DNA from: Sphingobacteriaceae bacterium | GTDB taxonomy: Bacteria; Bacteroidota; Bacteroidia; Sphingobacteriales; Sphingobacteriaceae | DNA: 64,000 nucleotides | Direction of reading: 5' to 3' | Assembly: GCA_014380615.1 (NCBI GenBank) | Contig: JACMJM010000032.1 | Location: 1 to 64,000 of the forward strand | Part shown: in pieces, positions 43,276 to 52,914 of the stretch | Layout: every line of letters begins with the position of its first letter | How positions within the stretch are numbered: the first letter of the stretch is position 1 | The notes under the pieces: model-generated | The model's database searches: none | Seen by the model: the letters and a program-made list of their open reading frames with translations, nothing else | Told to the model about the DNA's origin: nothing | Translations under genes and position numbers: made by a program

Positions 43276-44402
43276 AAAGCTTCTCCCAACGCAACATAAA
43301 ATCCTTTCTGCCTATCCTCACCGCTCCGTTTTTCCCCGAAAGCATAATCCATCCTTAAACTCAACCCCCTTATTGTATCAAAGAAATAGCGTAATCCGCC
43401 CCCAACACTTGGTTTGAAATCTTCAAGGCTGAACTGATTGCCATAAACCGAGCCCGCTCCCGCAAAGGCCACAAAACCAATGCGCGGAATTATTCGGTAT
43501 TTATATTCCAGTTGCGCGGCCAAAAGATTTCGGTCGCGATAACGTCCGGTGTAATAGCCCCGCATAATCTGGTCGTTGCCTAGCTGAGGTAAAAGATAAA
43601 AAGGAGTAGCATTGCCCTGTATGGTTTGGTAGTTGAGATTGAATCCCAGAACCGTTTTGGGGTTATAGCTCTTGAATGCTCTCAGATCAAGCTTAGCGAA
43701 ACTTCCTGTAAAGTTGTCCCCGCCAAAAAAATCAGGTGCGTAAGAGTAATTAAACTTGACGTAAGAACCCCGAGTGGTGTAGACATTTGAGTTTCGCGAA
43801 TCGATAATTTGCGATAGTCCGAGAAAGGCTACCTGCCCCCCGTCTTTATCACGGATAAACATGTTTGTCGAATAAATTCCTCCGGGCTCTTTATCGAAAA
43901 AACGATGCTGCTCGTAGCTTGCGTTCAGGCCGGTATAACTTCCCCTACGCCTTAATTTTTCAACTTCTAATCCAACTCTGCTCAACTGCTGGGTTATTCT
44001 TTCTTCATCCTCCTTGCGGGTTTTGCTACCTATGCCATAGAAATTGAATGGAAAATCTTTGTATCGAAGGTCACCGATGTAATGGTAACGGTTTTGCTTC
44101 GACCATACATCAGGCTTTAAAGTAATTACCGACTGATTTTTGGTAGTGAAGGAAACCAGTCCGGCAATACTTGAATTCCGGGTTGCCGTATCTTTATCAG
44201 CGAAAAAAGATACAAGTGAAACTAATCCGTACTGAAATCCTGTTTCCTGGGCATAACCCAAGGCCGGAACAATGATAACCCTCGGCCTTCTCGTGCTATC
44301 ATTTTCATCAGAAAAGAACCTCCCTAGCGTTTTTTTTTGGCTAAAAACCGAATGGGGCAGGGCAAGGGTGAAAATTGCAGCAAGAATCAATAGTCTATTC
44401 AT
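43272..44402 (-). CDS. BamA/TamA-family outer membrane beta-barrel protein
   Basis: 376 residues from ATG 44402, which opens a signal peptide (MNRLLILAAIFTLALPHSVF); the frame upstream to 44441 is not signal-like. No POTRA repeats; nearly all of it is barrel with alternating aromatic strands (YTTRGSYVKFNYSYAPDF, GFNLNYQTIQGNATPF), the DRNLLAAQLEYKYRI segment and the C-terminal strand ending GFYVALGEAF typical of the D15/Omp85 superfamily. A POTRA-less Omp85 protein cannot act as a normal BamA; its role is unknown. The 3' end overlaps the convergent M56 gene by four bases. Confidence 0.85.
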   Translation of the reverse strand: MNRLLILAAIFTLALPHSVFSQKKTLGRFFSDENDSTRRPRVIIVPALGYAQETGFQYGLVSLVSFFADKDTATRNSSIAGLVSFTTKNQSVITLKPDVWSKQNRYHYIGDLRYKDFPFNFYGIGSKTRKEDEERITQQLSRVGLEVEKLRRRGSYTGLNASYEQHRFFDKEPGGIYSTNMFIRDKDGGQVAFLGLSQIIDSRNSNVYTTRGSYVKFNYSYAPDFFGGDNFTGSFAKLDLRAFKSYNPKTVLGFNLNYQTIQGNATPFYLLPQLGNDQIMRGYYTGRYRDRNLLAAQLEYKYRIIPRIGFVAFAGAGSVYGNQFSLEDFKPSVGGGLRYFFDTIRGLSLRMDYAFGEKRSGEDRQKGFYVALGEAF

Positions 44403-44559
44403 TTCTGCGAATATATGCTTTGTAAAAAAAAACAAAAACATTCCTTATAAATATTCGGGGTAAGCTGGGGCTTGGGTTTGATCCGGATACGAGTTTAATA
44501 GCATTAAAAACAAATTATTGTCAAATGAAATAGTAATTTTAGCCCTTTAGAAATTTACA

Positions 44560-45534
44560 ATGGAAAGAGGACCAATATCCAAATTTATAGAACACAACTA
44601 TCGCCATTTTAATGCCGCGGCCCTGGTTGACGCTGCCAAAGGTTATGAAACCCACCTTCTTGAAGGCGGTAAAATGATGATTACCCTGGCCGGAGCGATG
44701 AGTACCGCAGAGTTAGGGATTTCGCTGGCGGAAATGATCCGTCAGGGGAAAGTTGACATCATCTCTTGTACGGGTGCGAATCTCGAAGAAGATGTAATGA
44801 ATCTCGTTGCTCATTCTCATTACAAAAGAGTTCCTAATTATCGCGATTTAAGCCCCCAGGAAGAATGGGATCTGCTTGAGAACGGATACAACCGCGTTAC
44901 GGATACCTGTATCCCCGAAGAGGAAGCTTTTCGCCGTATTCAACGCCACATCCATAAGATCTGGAAAGATGCGGAGGATAGCGGTGAGCGGTATTTTCCG
45001 CATGAATATATGTACAAACTGCTGCTTAGCGGGGTGATGAAAGAGAATTACGAAATTCCTTTAGAAAACAGTTGGATGATTGCCGCCGCAGAAAGAAATT
45101 TACCGATTATCGTACCCGGATGGGAAGACAGCACCATGGGGAATATCTTCGCTTCGTATGTTATAAAAGGCGAATTAAAAGCCAGCACAATGAAAAGCGG
45201 AATTGAATATATGGCCTGGCTGTCCGACTGGTATCAGCAAAATTGCGGTGGAAAAGGAATCGGCTTTTTTCAGATTGGCGGAGGTATAGCAGGCGATTTT
45301 CCGATATGCGTGGTCCCTATGCTTTATCAGGATTTAGAAATGCACGAAATTCCGTTCTGGAGTTATTTTTGCCAGATTTCTGATTCGACAACTTCTTACG
45401 GATCTTATTCGGGAGCAGTGCCCAACGAGAAAATTACATGGGGAAAACTGGATATTCACACTCCGAAATTTATCGTCGAATCGGATGCGACAATTGTGGC
45501 CCCGCTAATATTCGCATGGGTTCTAAAGCAGTAA
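44560..45534 (+). CDS. Deoxyhypusine synthase-like enzyme
   Basis: 324 residues, normal for the family. NAD-binding and spermidine-site segments are present: MITLAGAMSTAELG, ISCTGANLEEDVMN, and the C-terminal active-site stretch SGAVPNEKITWGKLDIHTPK, whose WGK Lys matches the Lys that forms the enzyme-imine intermediate in eukaryotic deoxyhypusine synthase. Bacteria lack eIF5A, so the substrate differs; homospermidine or another aminobutyl acceptor is a family suggestion. It stands alone between the barrel gene and act genes; its terminator is at 45641. Confidence 0.88.
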   Translation: MERGPISKFIEHNYRHFNAAALVDAAKGYETHLLEGGKMMITLAGAMSTAELGISLAEMIRQGKVDIISCTGANLEEDVMNLVAHSHYKRVPNYRDLSPQEEWDLLENGYNRVTDTCIPEEEAFRRIQRHIHKIWKDAEDSGERYFPHEYMYKLLLSGVMKENYEIPLENSWMIAAAERNLPIIVPGWEDSTMGNIFASYVIKGELKASTMKSGIEYMAWLSDWYQQNCGGKGIGFFQIGGGIAGDFPICVVPMLYQDLEMHEIPFWSYFCQISDSTTSYGSYSGAVPNEKITWGKLDIHTPKFIVESDATIVAPLIFAWVLKQ

Positions 45535-45640
45535 AAGACTAGATAGTAACCAAATTATACCATGATAAGGGTCACCCAATAAACTAATTTGGATCACAAT
45601 CAACTGATGTTTAAACTGATAAATATAGTTTTGTGACCAA

Positions 45641-45674
45641 AAGCGCCTTTATTTAACGATAAAAGGCGTTTTTC
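45641..45674 (+). terminator. Terminator before the act operon
   Basis: CGCCTTT (45644-45650) pairs with AAAGGCG (45662-45668) across an 11-base loop, then TTTTT. It separates the deoxyhypusine synthase-like gene from the respiratory operon. Confidence 0.75.
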
Positions 45675-45743
45675 TATTAATTTAGAATGATTATAAATTA
45701 GTAATATAGGTCATTGAAGTGTCATCCATCGGCGAATTAATTA

Positions 45744-45751
45744 TACTTTTG
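45744..45751 (+). promoter_or_regulatory. -7 promoter element of the act operon
   Basis: TACTTTTG, matching TAnnTTTG, 70 bases before ATG 45822. The -33 candidate TTG at 45714-45716 is 27 bases off, longer than usual. Implies a 5' leader of about 60 bases. Confidence 0.5.
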
Positions 45752-45821
45752 CCTCCGAAAATGTTGGGGGAATCTCATTCAGCTTTCGTATACATATCAA
45801 ATTTTAAGAGTAAAATATAAT

Positions 45822-47180
45822 ATGAGGAGCATCTCATTGTTTTTTAGAAGTGTTGCAAAATCATTATTCTTAGTATCTTCTTTAAGTATCAGTATTCAGG
45901 CCTACTCCCAGAGTAGCTCGGATGCGAATGCTACGGCAGTGCAAAGTACGTCAGGCTCAGCCATCGCCGAGCCGGCTGCCGCAACCGCCGCTGCGGGAGA
46001 TGCAGGTGCTGGTGGAGCTATATTTAAGCAAAAGTGTACCAGTTGTCACGCTATTGATCGTCAGGTTGTCGGCCCCGCTTTAAAAGGTGTTACAGAAAGA
46101 CGTGATAATGCCTGGTTAATCAAATGGATTAAAAACTCACAGGCGTTAATAGCTGCGGGCGATCCTGTCGCGGTTAAACTATTCAACGAATACAACAAGG
46201 CCGTGATGACTCCTTTCCCGGAGCTTTCTGATGAGGATATTAATAACATCCTGGCATACGTTGATTCAGAAGCCAATAAGCCTGCTGAGGCGGCGGGAGC
46301 TGCTGCGGGTACCGAAGGTGCCGCTGCCGGAGCTGAGAAAGAGGGGGTTAGCGATTGGATACTCGGTGGATTAGTTGTTTTGGTTCTTGTCGCTTTATTC
46401 ATTATCCTGGTTTTAAATCGTGTAATCAAAACGCTTGAAAGGCTTTTACTTCAAAAACAAGGAGTAGAGGTTGAGGAAGTAGAGAGTGAAAGCACTGCGA
46501 TTCGTTTCAGAAGATTAGCTAAAAACAAAAAGTTTGTTGGTTTTGCGGTGTTACTACTGGTTATCTTCCTGGGTTCTTTAGGATGGAAAACTATGTGGAA
46601 TACCGGAATTCACCAGGGATATCAGCCAGAGCAGCCAATAAAATATTCTCACCAGTTACATGCCGGTACCTTAAAAATTGATTGCCAATACTGTCACTTT
46701 GGAGCATACAAATCTAAAAACGCATCAATACCGTCTTTAAACGTTTGTATGAACTGCCATAATTATGTTACCGCAAGTGATAAATACAATGGCGAAACCT
46801 CTCCGGAAATTACCAAGATTTACAAGGCTTTAGATTACGACCCTCAATCAAAAACTTACGGAGATGATCCTAAACCAATTCAGTGGATTCGTATTCACAA
46901 CCTTCCGGACCTGGCTTATTTCAATCACTCGCAACACGTAAAAGTGGCTGGCATTAAATGTCAGGAGTGTCACGGGCCTATTCAAACTATGGCAGAGGTT
47001 TATCAGTATGCGCCGCTTACAATGAAATGGTGTATTAACTGCCATAAAACCAGAGACGTTAATTATAAAGGCAATGCGTATTACGATAAAATCATTGCGG
47101 TACACAACCAGTTGAAAAAAGGTGCGCAGGTAACTCCTGCTGTATTAGGTGGTATCGAATGTGGTAAATGCCATTATTAA
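45822..47180 (+). CDS. actA: Alternative complex III subunit A, multiheme cytochrome c
   Basis: 452 residues with six CXXCH heme sites: CTSCH at 72, then CQYCH 288, CMNCH 309, CQECH 380, CINCH 404 and CGKCH 447. A signal peptide ends near AYSQ. Residues about 62-155 form a mono-heme cytochrome c domain with Met ligand segment VMTPFPELSD. Two membrane helices follow (about 182-206 and 240-262), then the five-heme domain typical of ActA. The common pentaheme ActA lacks the first domain. It receives electrons from ActB's centres and passes them on; the extra domain may deliver them to the oxidase. Confidence 0.93.
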   Translation: MRSISLFFRSVAKSLFLVSSLSISIQAYSQSSSDANATAVQSTSGSAIAEPAAATAAAGDAGAGGAIFKQKCTSCHAIDRQVVGPALKGVTERRDNAWLIKWIKNSQALIAAGDPVAVKLFNEYNKAVMTPFPELSDEDINNILAYVDSEANKPAEAAGAAAGTEGAAAGAEKEGVSDWILGGLVVLVLVALFIILVLNRVIKTLERLLLQKQGVEVEEVESESTAIRFRRLAKNKKFVGFAVLLLVIFLGSLGWKTMWNTGIHQGYQPEQPIKYSHQLHAGTLKIDCQYCHFGAYKSKNASIPSLNVCMNCHNYVTASDKYNGETSPEITKIYKALDYDPQSKTYGDDPKPIQWIRIHNLPDLAYFNHSQHVKVAGIKCQECHGPIQTMAEVYQYAPLTMKWCINCHKTRDVNYKGNAYYDKIIAVHNQLKKGAQVTPAVLGGIECGKCHY

Positions 47181-47225
47181 TAAAATATATTTAAAAAGAA
47201 CTTAGCAACAGTTTATATAGCTTAA

Positions 47226-50200
47226 ATGGAAAGCAATAAAAAATACTGGAAAGGTTTAGAAGAACTGAAAGCAACTCCGGAATTTGTTGAGAATAACAAA
47301 GGCGAATTCGCGGAGTCATTACCAATAGAAGAATTATTAAGTGAGGCTGGGTTGAAAACCCCTACTCCACGTCGTGATTTCTTAAAAGCTATGGGTTTTG
47401 GATTAGGTGCAGTAACTCTTGCTGCATGTCAAAAAGCTCCTGTTCACAAATCGATTCCTTATTTAATTAAACCGGAAGAAGTAACTCCCGGTGTGGCAAA
47501 CTACTACGTATCAAGTTATAAAGGTTACGGAGTTTTAGTTAAAACCCGCGAGGGCCGTCCGATTAAATTGGAAGGAAACCCTGCCTGTATTCTTGGCGAA
47601 GGCCGTTTAGATGCGGTAGCACAGGCTTCTATTCTTGATCTTTACGATTTTTCCAAGCTTAAAGATCCTATGTTAGACGGGAAAGAAGTTTCCTGGAATA
47701 ACATCGATTCGTTTGTTAAAGGCGAATTAAATAAAATTCAGGCTGGCGGAAAAAAGATCAGAATCGTTTCTTCAACTGTAAACAGCCCTTCTACTAACAA
47801 GGTTATTGCTGATTTTGTAGCGAAATATCCTAATGCCCGCCACATACAAGTGGATGCGGTATCATACACCGGTATTCTTAAAGCAAACGAAGCAAGCTTC
47901 GGAAAAGCGGTTCTTCCTCATTATCATTTCGACAGAGCAGATGTAATCGTAAGCTTTGGTGCTGATTTTCTAGGTACCTGGATTTCGCCTCTTGAATTTA
48001 ACCGTCAGTATGTTGTAAACCGCAGTCTGGCATCTTTAAAAAATAAAAAGATGTCGCGCCATATTCAGTTCGAAGCTGGTATGAGCTTAACGGGTACAAA
48101 TGCCGACGTTCGTATCGCTTTAAAACCATCTGAAGAAGGAATTGCGTTGTTGAATCTTTATGCAGCTCTTGGCGGCGGTGGTTCAGCTCCTAAATTATCA
48201 AACGCGAAAGCAGCTACGGCTTTAAGTTTAGTTGCGAAAGAACTTCTTGCGGCAAAAGGCAGAGCCTTAGTAGTTAGCGGTTCTAATGATATCGCTACTC
48301 AATCCATTGTTAACAGTATCAATACTTTACTAGGAAGCTACGGTACTACAATTGATATCGTTAATCCTTCTTACCAATATTTAGGTAATGACGCTGATTT
48401 CATTGGCCTTGTTGCTGAAATGGGGCGCGGCGAAGTTGATGCTTTATTCTTCCTCGACAGTAATCCTGCTTACAGCTCTGTTGCTTCAAAACAATTTACT
48501 GAGGGCTTGAGTAAAGTTAAGCTTAAAGTATCTTTTGCTGATCGTTTAGACGAAACAGCAGCACTTTGTAACGTTGTGGCACCGGTTCCTCATTATTTGG
48601 AGACATGGGGCGACGCAAATGCGGTTGCCGGATACTATACTATTGTTCAACCTACTATTAACCCGGTTCACAATACTCGTCAGGCCGAACAGAGTCTTCT
48701 TCTATGGTCTGATAACGCAATTAAAAATTATTACCAGTATGTTAAGAATAACTGGGAAACTACTATTCTTACTGGAGCAGGTTTAACCTGGAAACAACTC
48801 CTGCAAACCGGAGTAGTAAACGCTGGTGCCGTTACGGGCGCACCTGTTGCGGGAGCTTCGGCCCCAACAGCGGTAAACGCTGGTAACGCCGGGCAATCTA
48901 TTCTTGCGGCCGCTGCCGCACTGGCAAAAGGCGGAGAAAGTGCTACTGAGTTAACCATATACGAATCAGTTGCTATACGCGACGGTTCATTCGCGAATAA
49001 CGCATGGTTGCAGGAATTACCTGATCCGGTTTCTAAAGTTACTTGGGACAACTATGTTGCTTTGAACCCAAAGTATGCTGATAAATTAGGTGTTACAGAA
49101 TTTGATTTGGTAAAAGTAGAAGCAGATAACTATTCTGTTGTTCTTCCGGTGCTTTATCAACCGGGACAAGCTATAGGTACAGCTTCTATCGCCGTTGGTT
49201 ACGGCCGTACTAAAGCCGGAAAAGCCGGAGACGAAGTAGGTAAAAATGCTTATCCATTCTTAAAACTGGAAAACGGCTCCTTGCAGAAAGCAGTTTCTGT
49301 AAAGATTACTCCGGCAGGCGGAAAACGTGAGCTTGCTCAAACACAAACTCACCATTCTTACGAAGGGCGTAATATTATTCGCGAAACAACTTTCAATAAG
49401 TATGTTCAGGATCCTCATTCGGGAAGCGGAAGCCACGGTGCTGAACATCCGACCTATGATTTATGGCCCGAGCATAAGCAAATAGGTCATAGCTGGGTAA
49501 TGGCTATCGACTTAAACGCTTGTACTGGTTGTGGTGCCTGTGTTGTTGCTTGTAACGTAGAGAACAATATCCCGGTTGTTGGCCGCGATGAGGTTATTCG
49601 TCGTCGCGAGATGCACTGGATCCGTATCGATCGCTATTACAGTTTCCAGGATGAAAAAGGAACCAGCCTCACTGAAGAAGATCAAATTGGTGAACTCGCT
49701 GAAAGTGATAATACGCTTGAAGATGTAACGGTTGTAAATCAACCTATGTTATGTCAGCATTGCGATCACGCACCATGCGAAACGGTTTGCCCGGTTATAG
49801 CGACTATGCACTCATCAGACGGACTAAACCACATGGCTTACAACCGTTGCGTAGGAACTCGTTATTGTGCGAATAACTGCCCATATAAAGTACGTCGCTT
49901 TAACTGGTTCAACTACTGGAACGATTCCCGTTTTGATAACTACATGAATAATGAGTTTACACAATTAGTACTTAATCCTGATGTTACCACACGTTCTCGC
50001 GGGGTAATGGAAAAATGTACCATGTGTATTCAACGTATTCAAGGTGGAAAGTTGCAGGCTAAAATCGAGAAACGCCCATTGAGGGATCTTGAGATACAAA
50101 CCGCTTGTCAGCAAACCTGTCCTACAAACGCTATTATTTTCGGTGATAGGTTTGATCCGAACTCGGCTGTAAGTAAAGCCCTAGGTAATGAGCGTACTTA

Positions 50201-50282
50201 TTATGTATTGCAGGAACTTAATGTTCAGCCAGGTATCGGTTATCAAACTAAAGTTAGAAATACAGTAGAAGCACAAGCTTAA
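47226..50282 (+). CDS. actB: Alternative complex III subunit B (molybdopterin-like/iron-sulfur)
   Basis: 1018 residues, a fused form as usual for ActB. Tat signal with twin Arg and lipobox (RRDFLKAMGFGLGAVTLAAC, near residues 50-70) places it outside the membrane. Residues about 90-680 are a molybdopterin-oxidoreductase fold without cofactor residues in this family. An Ala/Gly-rich linker (about 535-565) interrupts it. The C-terminal part (about 760-1000) has four ferredoxin Cys clusters: CTGCGACVVAC, CQHCDHAPCETVC, CVGTRYCANNC and CTMCIQRI with CQQTC. It carries electrons from quinol-oxidising subunits to ActA. Confidence 0.94.
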   Translation: MESNKKYWKGLEELKATPEFVENNKGEFAESLPIEELLSEAGLKTPTPRRDFLKAMGFGLGAVTLAACQKAPVHKSIPYLIKPEEVTPGVANYYVSSYKGYGVLVKTREGRPIKLEGNPACILGEGRLDAVAQASILDLYDFSKLKDPMLDGKEVSWNNIDSFVKGELNKIQAGGKKIRIVSSTVNSPSTNKVIADFVAKYPNARHIQVDAVSYTGILKANEASFGKAVLPHYHFDRADVIVSFGADFLGTWISPLEFNRQYVVNRSLASLKNKKMSRHIQFEAGMSLTGTNADVRIALKPSEEGIALLNLYAALGGGGSAPKLSNAKAATALSLVAKELLAAKGRALVVSGSNDIATQSIVNSINTLLGSYGTTIDIVNPSYQYLGNDADFIGLVAEMGRGEVDALFFLDSNPAYSSVASKQFTEGLSKVKLKVSFADRLDETAALCNVVAPVPHYLETWGDANAVAGYYTIVQPTINPVHNTRQAEQSLLLWSDNAIKNYYQYVKNNWETTILTGAGLTWKQLLQTGVVNAGAVTGAPVAGASAPTAVNAGNAGQSILAAAAALAKGGESATELTIYESVAIRDGSFANNAWLQELPDPVSKVTWDNYVALNPKYADKLGVTEFDLVKVEADNYSVVLPVLYQPGQAIGTASIAVGYGRTKAGKAGDEVGKNAYPFLKLENGSLQKAVSVKITPAGGKRELAQTQTHHSYEGRNIIRETTFNKYVQDPHSGSGSHGAEHPTYDLWPEHKQIGHSWVMAIDLNACTGCGACVVACNVENNIPVVGRDEVIRRREMHWIRIDRYYSFQDEKGTSLTEEDQIGELAESDNTLEDVTVVNQPMLCQHCDHAPCETVCPVIATMHSSDGLNHMAYNRCVGTRYCANNCPYKVRRFNWFNYWNDSRFDNYMNNEFTQLVLNPDVTTRSRGVMEKCTMCIQRIQGGKLQAKIEKRPLRDLEIQTACQQTCPTNAIIFGDRFDPNSAVSKALGNERTYYVLQELNVQPGIGYQTKVRNTVEAQA

Positions 50283-50311
50283 TTGATTAATATTAAGAGT
50301 TTACAAAGATT

Positions 50312-51775
50312 ATGTCAGCACATAGCGAATCAATATTAAGAGAACCATTAATCACCGGTGAGAATATAACCTATTCGAAAATCACCGAAGATGTATTGGT
50401 TCCGGTTGAGAATAAGCCCAATAAAGCCTGGTGGATAGGATTTACAGTTGCGGCACTTTTTGCACTGTTATGGGTAGTATCAGTTAGTTATACTTTTTGG
50501 GTAGGAATTGGTGCATGGGGATTAAATAAAACAGTGGGATGGGCATGGGATATTACAGGTTTCGTTTGGTGGGTAGGTATTGGCCACGCCGGAACACTTA
50601 TCTCTGCGGTACTTTTGCTGTTCCGTCAAAACTGGCGTAACTCTATCAACCGTTCCGCGGAAGCGATGACCATATTTGCGGTTATTTGCGCGGCCACATA
50701 TGTAGTATCTCACATGGGGCGCCCATGGTTAGCCTATTGGCCACTCCCGCTTCCTAACCAGTTTGGTTCATTATGGGTTAACTTTAACTCACCATTGGTA
50801 TGGGACGTATTCGCGATCTCAACCTATTTCTCGGTATCATTAGTTTTCTGGTATACAGGTTTACTTCCTGATATTGCGACTATCCGCGACAGAGCGGCTG
50901 GAATGCGCAAGAGAGTGTATACAGTACTTTCCTTCGGATGGGCCGGATCGGTTAAAAACTGGCAGCGTTTTGAGGCCGTGTCTTTAATTCTGGCGGGTGT
51001 TTCTACTCCGCTGGTACTTTCGGTACACACCATTGTATCAATGGACTTTGCAACATCATTAGAGCCGGGATGGCACACCACGATTTTCCCTCCTTACTTC
51101 GTAGCCGGAGCTATTTTCTCTGGTTTCGCCATGGTACAAACCCTGTTACTGGTTGTACGCAAAGTAATGAATTTCGAAAATTACATCACCATGTTCCATA
51201 TCGAATCGATGAATAAAATCATCATCGTAACCGGATCAATTGTGGGTGTAGCGTATTTAACCGAGTTATTTATCGCTTGGTATTCTGGTGTTGAATACGA
51301 GCAATATGCATTCTTAAATCGTGTAAGCGGGCCGTACTGGTGGGCATACTGGAGTATGATGACCTGTAACGTAATTTCTCCTCAGCTTTTCTGGTTCAAA
51401 AAAATTCGTACAAGTATAGTAGCTTCATGGATTTTATCCATCGTGGTAAATATTGGTATGTGGTTCGAGCGTTTCGTAATTATCGTTACTTCACTGCATC
51501 GCGATTATCTTCCCTCAAGCTGGGTAATGTTTTATCCCTCGGTTATCGACGTTTGTATCTTCCTCGGTTCGATAGGATTGTTCTTCACCTTGTTCCTGCT
51601 ATTCCTGCGAGTATTGCCGGCTATCGCGATAGCAGAGGTGAAATTGATTCTGAAGAGTGCCAGCGATCAGGTAAAACAGAAACAGATACGGGAAGGGCAT
51701 GTGAAGAAAGAGGAGGGCGAAACCTATCTGGAATCTTTGAAGAAATATGATAGTGTAGATTACCTAAAAGTTTAA
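50312..51775 (+). CDS. actC: Alternative complex III subunit C (NrfD-like)
   Basis: 487 residues with about ten membrane helices of the NrfD/PsrC family (WWIGFTVAALFALLWVVSVS, FVWWVGIGHAGTLISAVLLL, FEAVSLILAGVSTPLVLSVH). It forms the quinol site and possible proton path together with ActF. It follows ActB by 29 bases and ends two bases before ActD. Confidence 0.94.
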   Translation: MSAHSESILREPLITGENITYSKITEDVLVPVENKPNKAWWIGFTVAALFALLWVVSVSYTFWVGIGAWGLNKTVGWAWDITGFVWWVGIGHAGTLISAVLLLFRQNWRNSINRSAEAMTIFAVICAATYVVSHMGRPWLAYWPLPLPNQFGSLWVNFNSPLVWDVFAISTYFSVSLVFWYTGLLPDIATIRDRAAGMRKRVYTVLSFGWAGSVKNWQRFEAVSLILAGVSTPLVLSVHTIVSMDFATSLEPGWHTTIFPPYFVAGAIFSGFAMVQTLLLVVRKVMNFENYITMFHIESMNKIIIVTGSIVGVAYLTELFIAWYSGVEYEQYAFLNRVSGPYWWAYWSMMTCNVISPQLFWFKKIRTSIVASWILSIVVNIGMWFERFVIIVTSLHRDYLPSSWVMFYPSVIDVCIFLGSIGLFFTLFLLFLRVLPAIAIAEVKLILKSASDQVKQKQIREGHVKKEEGETYLESLKKYDSVDYLKV

Positions 51776-51777
51776 CA

Positions 51778-52314
51778 ATGAGCAACACAAAATATATTTT
51801 AGGTCATTTTGCCGATCCTGATGATATGATGCACGGGATTGAAAAATTGCAGGCAAATAATATCAGCATTTACGATGCTTATACGCCCATGCCCATACAT
51901 GGTATAGAAGACAAGCTGGGTTATAAACGTTCGCGTTTACCGATAGCTGCGTTTTGTTTCGGGATTACCGGAACATTGACGGGCTTTTCTATGATTTATT
52001 ACATGCTTGTTTACGATTGGCCTATGAATATAGGTGGTAAGCCTGCGTTTTCGATGCCGGATTTCGTGCCGATTTGTTTTGAGCTAACTGTACTCTTTGC
52101 AGCTTTCGGAATGATGGCCTGCTTTATGTACGCAAACCATTTCTTCCCTGGCCGTGCGCCGCGGGTAATGGATTTAAGAGCAACCAATGATAGGTTTATT
52201 ATCGCTATCGATGCCCGCACTAATCCTTATCCCGATAAAATTGTCGATTTATTAACCGAAGCCGGTGCGGTAGAAATACTTCACAACGAAAGGAAATATG
52301 TTAGCTATGAATAA
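51778..52314 (+). CDS. actD: Alternative complex III subunit D (DUF3341)
   Basis: 178 residues, DUF3341. It has a soluble N-terminal domain (ILGHFADPDDMMHGIEKLQA), two membrane helices (about 58-80 and 97-120) and a conserved C-terminal segment (FFPGRAPRVMDLRATNDRF, DLLTEAGAVEI). It bridges the ActC/ActF helices to the periplasmic or cytoplasmic face. It overlaps the ActE start by eight bases. Confidence 0.93.
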   Translation: MSNTKYILGHFADPDDMMHGIEKLQANNISIYDAYTPMPIHGIEDKLGYKRSRLPIAAFCFGITGTLTGFSMIYYMLVYDWPMNIGGKPAFSMPDFVPICFELTVLFAAFGMMACFMYANHFFPGRAPRVMDLRATNDRFIIAIDARTNPYPDKIVDLLTEAGAVEILHNERKYVSYE

Positions 52315-52894
52315 GCTTAGAATATTAAGTCTTACTTTTTTAACAGTTGCGTCTGCGGCTATAATTGCTTCATGCGGCAATGGCAAGGGCCAGGCCTGGG
52401 AGTATGCCCGCAATATGTACGATCCCATTGCCTACAATCCGGATCAGCCAAATAAGAATTTTTCGAATCAACAAACGGCTCAATTACCTCCTGATGGAAC
52501 TACTCCGGTTGGATACGATAGGGTGGTTGAAGAATATCCGAACACATTAGAAGGATATAACGCCGCCAGCTCAGGATTGAAAAATCCGGTTCCTGTATCA
52601 GCAGGTACAATGAACGAGGGTAAATTGCTTTACAATCACATGTGCGCACATTGTCACGGTACTACCGGACAAGGCGACGGAAACGTGGTTTCGGTAGGTA
52701 AATTTCCTCCTCCGCCATCTTACTCTACCGGAAATTCTTCCAGAGGAGGTGCCATGAAAGATTTAACCGATGGAAAAATCTTCCATACAATAACTTACGG
52801 TGTAAACCTTATGGGGCCTCACCGTACACAACTGTCTCCTACAGAACGATGGAAGATCGTAATGTATGTTCATGAATTGCAAAAAGCTCAATAG
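52307..52894 (+). CDS. actE: Alternative complex III subunit E, mono-heme lipoprotein cytochrome c
   Basis: 195 residues from ATG 52307; an ATG three codons earlier (52298) is equally open. Lipoprotein signal MNKLRILSLTFLTVASAA ending IIASC. One heme site CAHCH in HMCAHCHGTTGQGDG and the later Met ligand segment GVNLMGPHRTQLSPTE. It anchors to the outer face of the membrane complex and can pass electrons to a soluble or fused acceptor. It starts within the ActD stop. Confidence 0.93.
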   Translation: MNKLRILSLTFLTVASAAIIASCGNGKGQAWEYARNMYDPIAYNPDQPNKNFSNQQTAQLPPDGTTPVGYDRVVEEYPNTLEGYNAASSGLKNPVPVSAGTMNEGKLLYNHMCAHCHGTTGQGDGNVVSVGKFPPPPSYSTGNSSRGGAMKDLTDGKIFHTITYGVNLMGPHRTQLSPTERWKIVMYVHELQKAQ

Positions 52895-52914
52895 TTAAAG
52901 TTTTAGGCCAAAAA

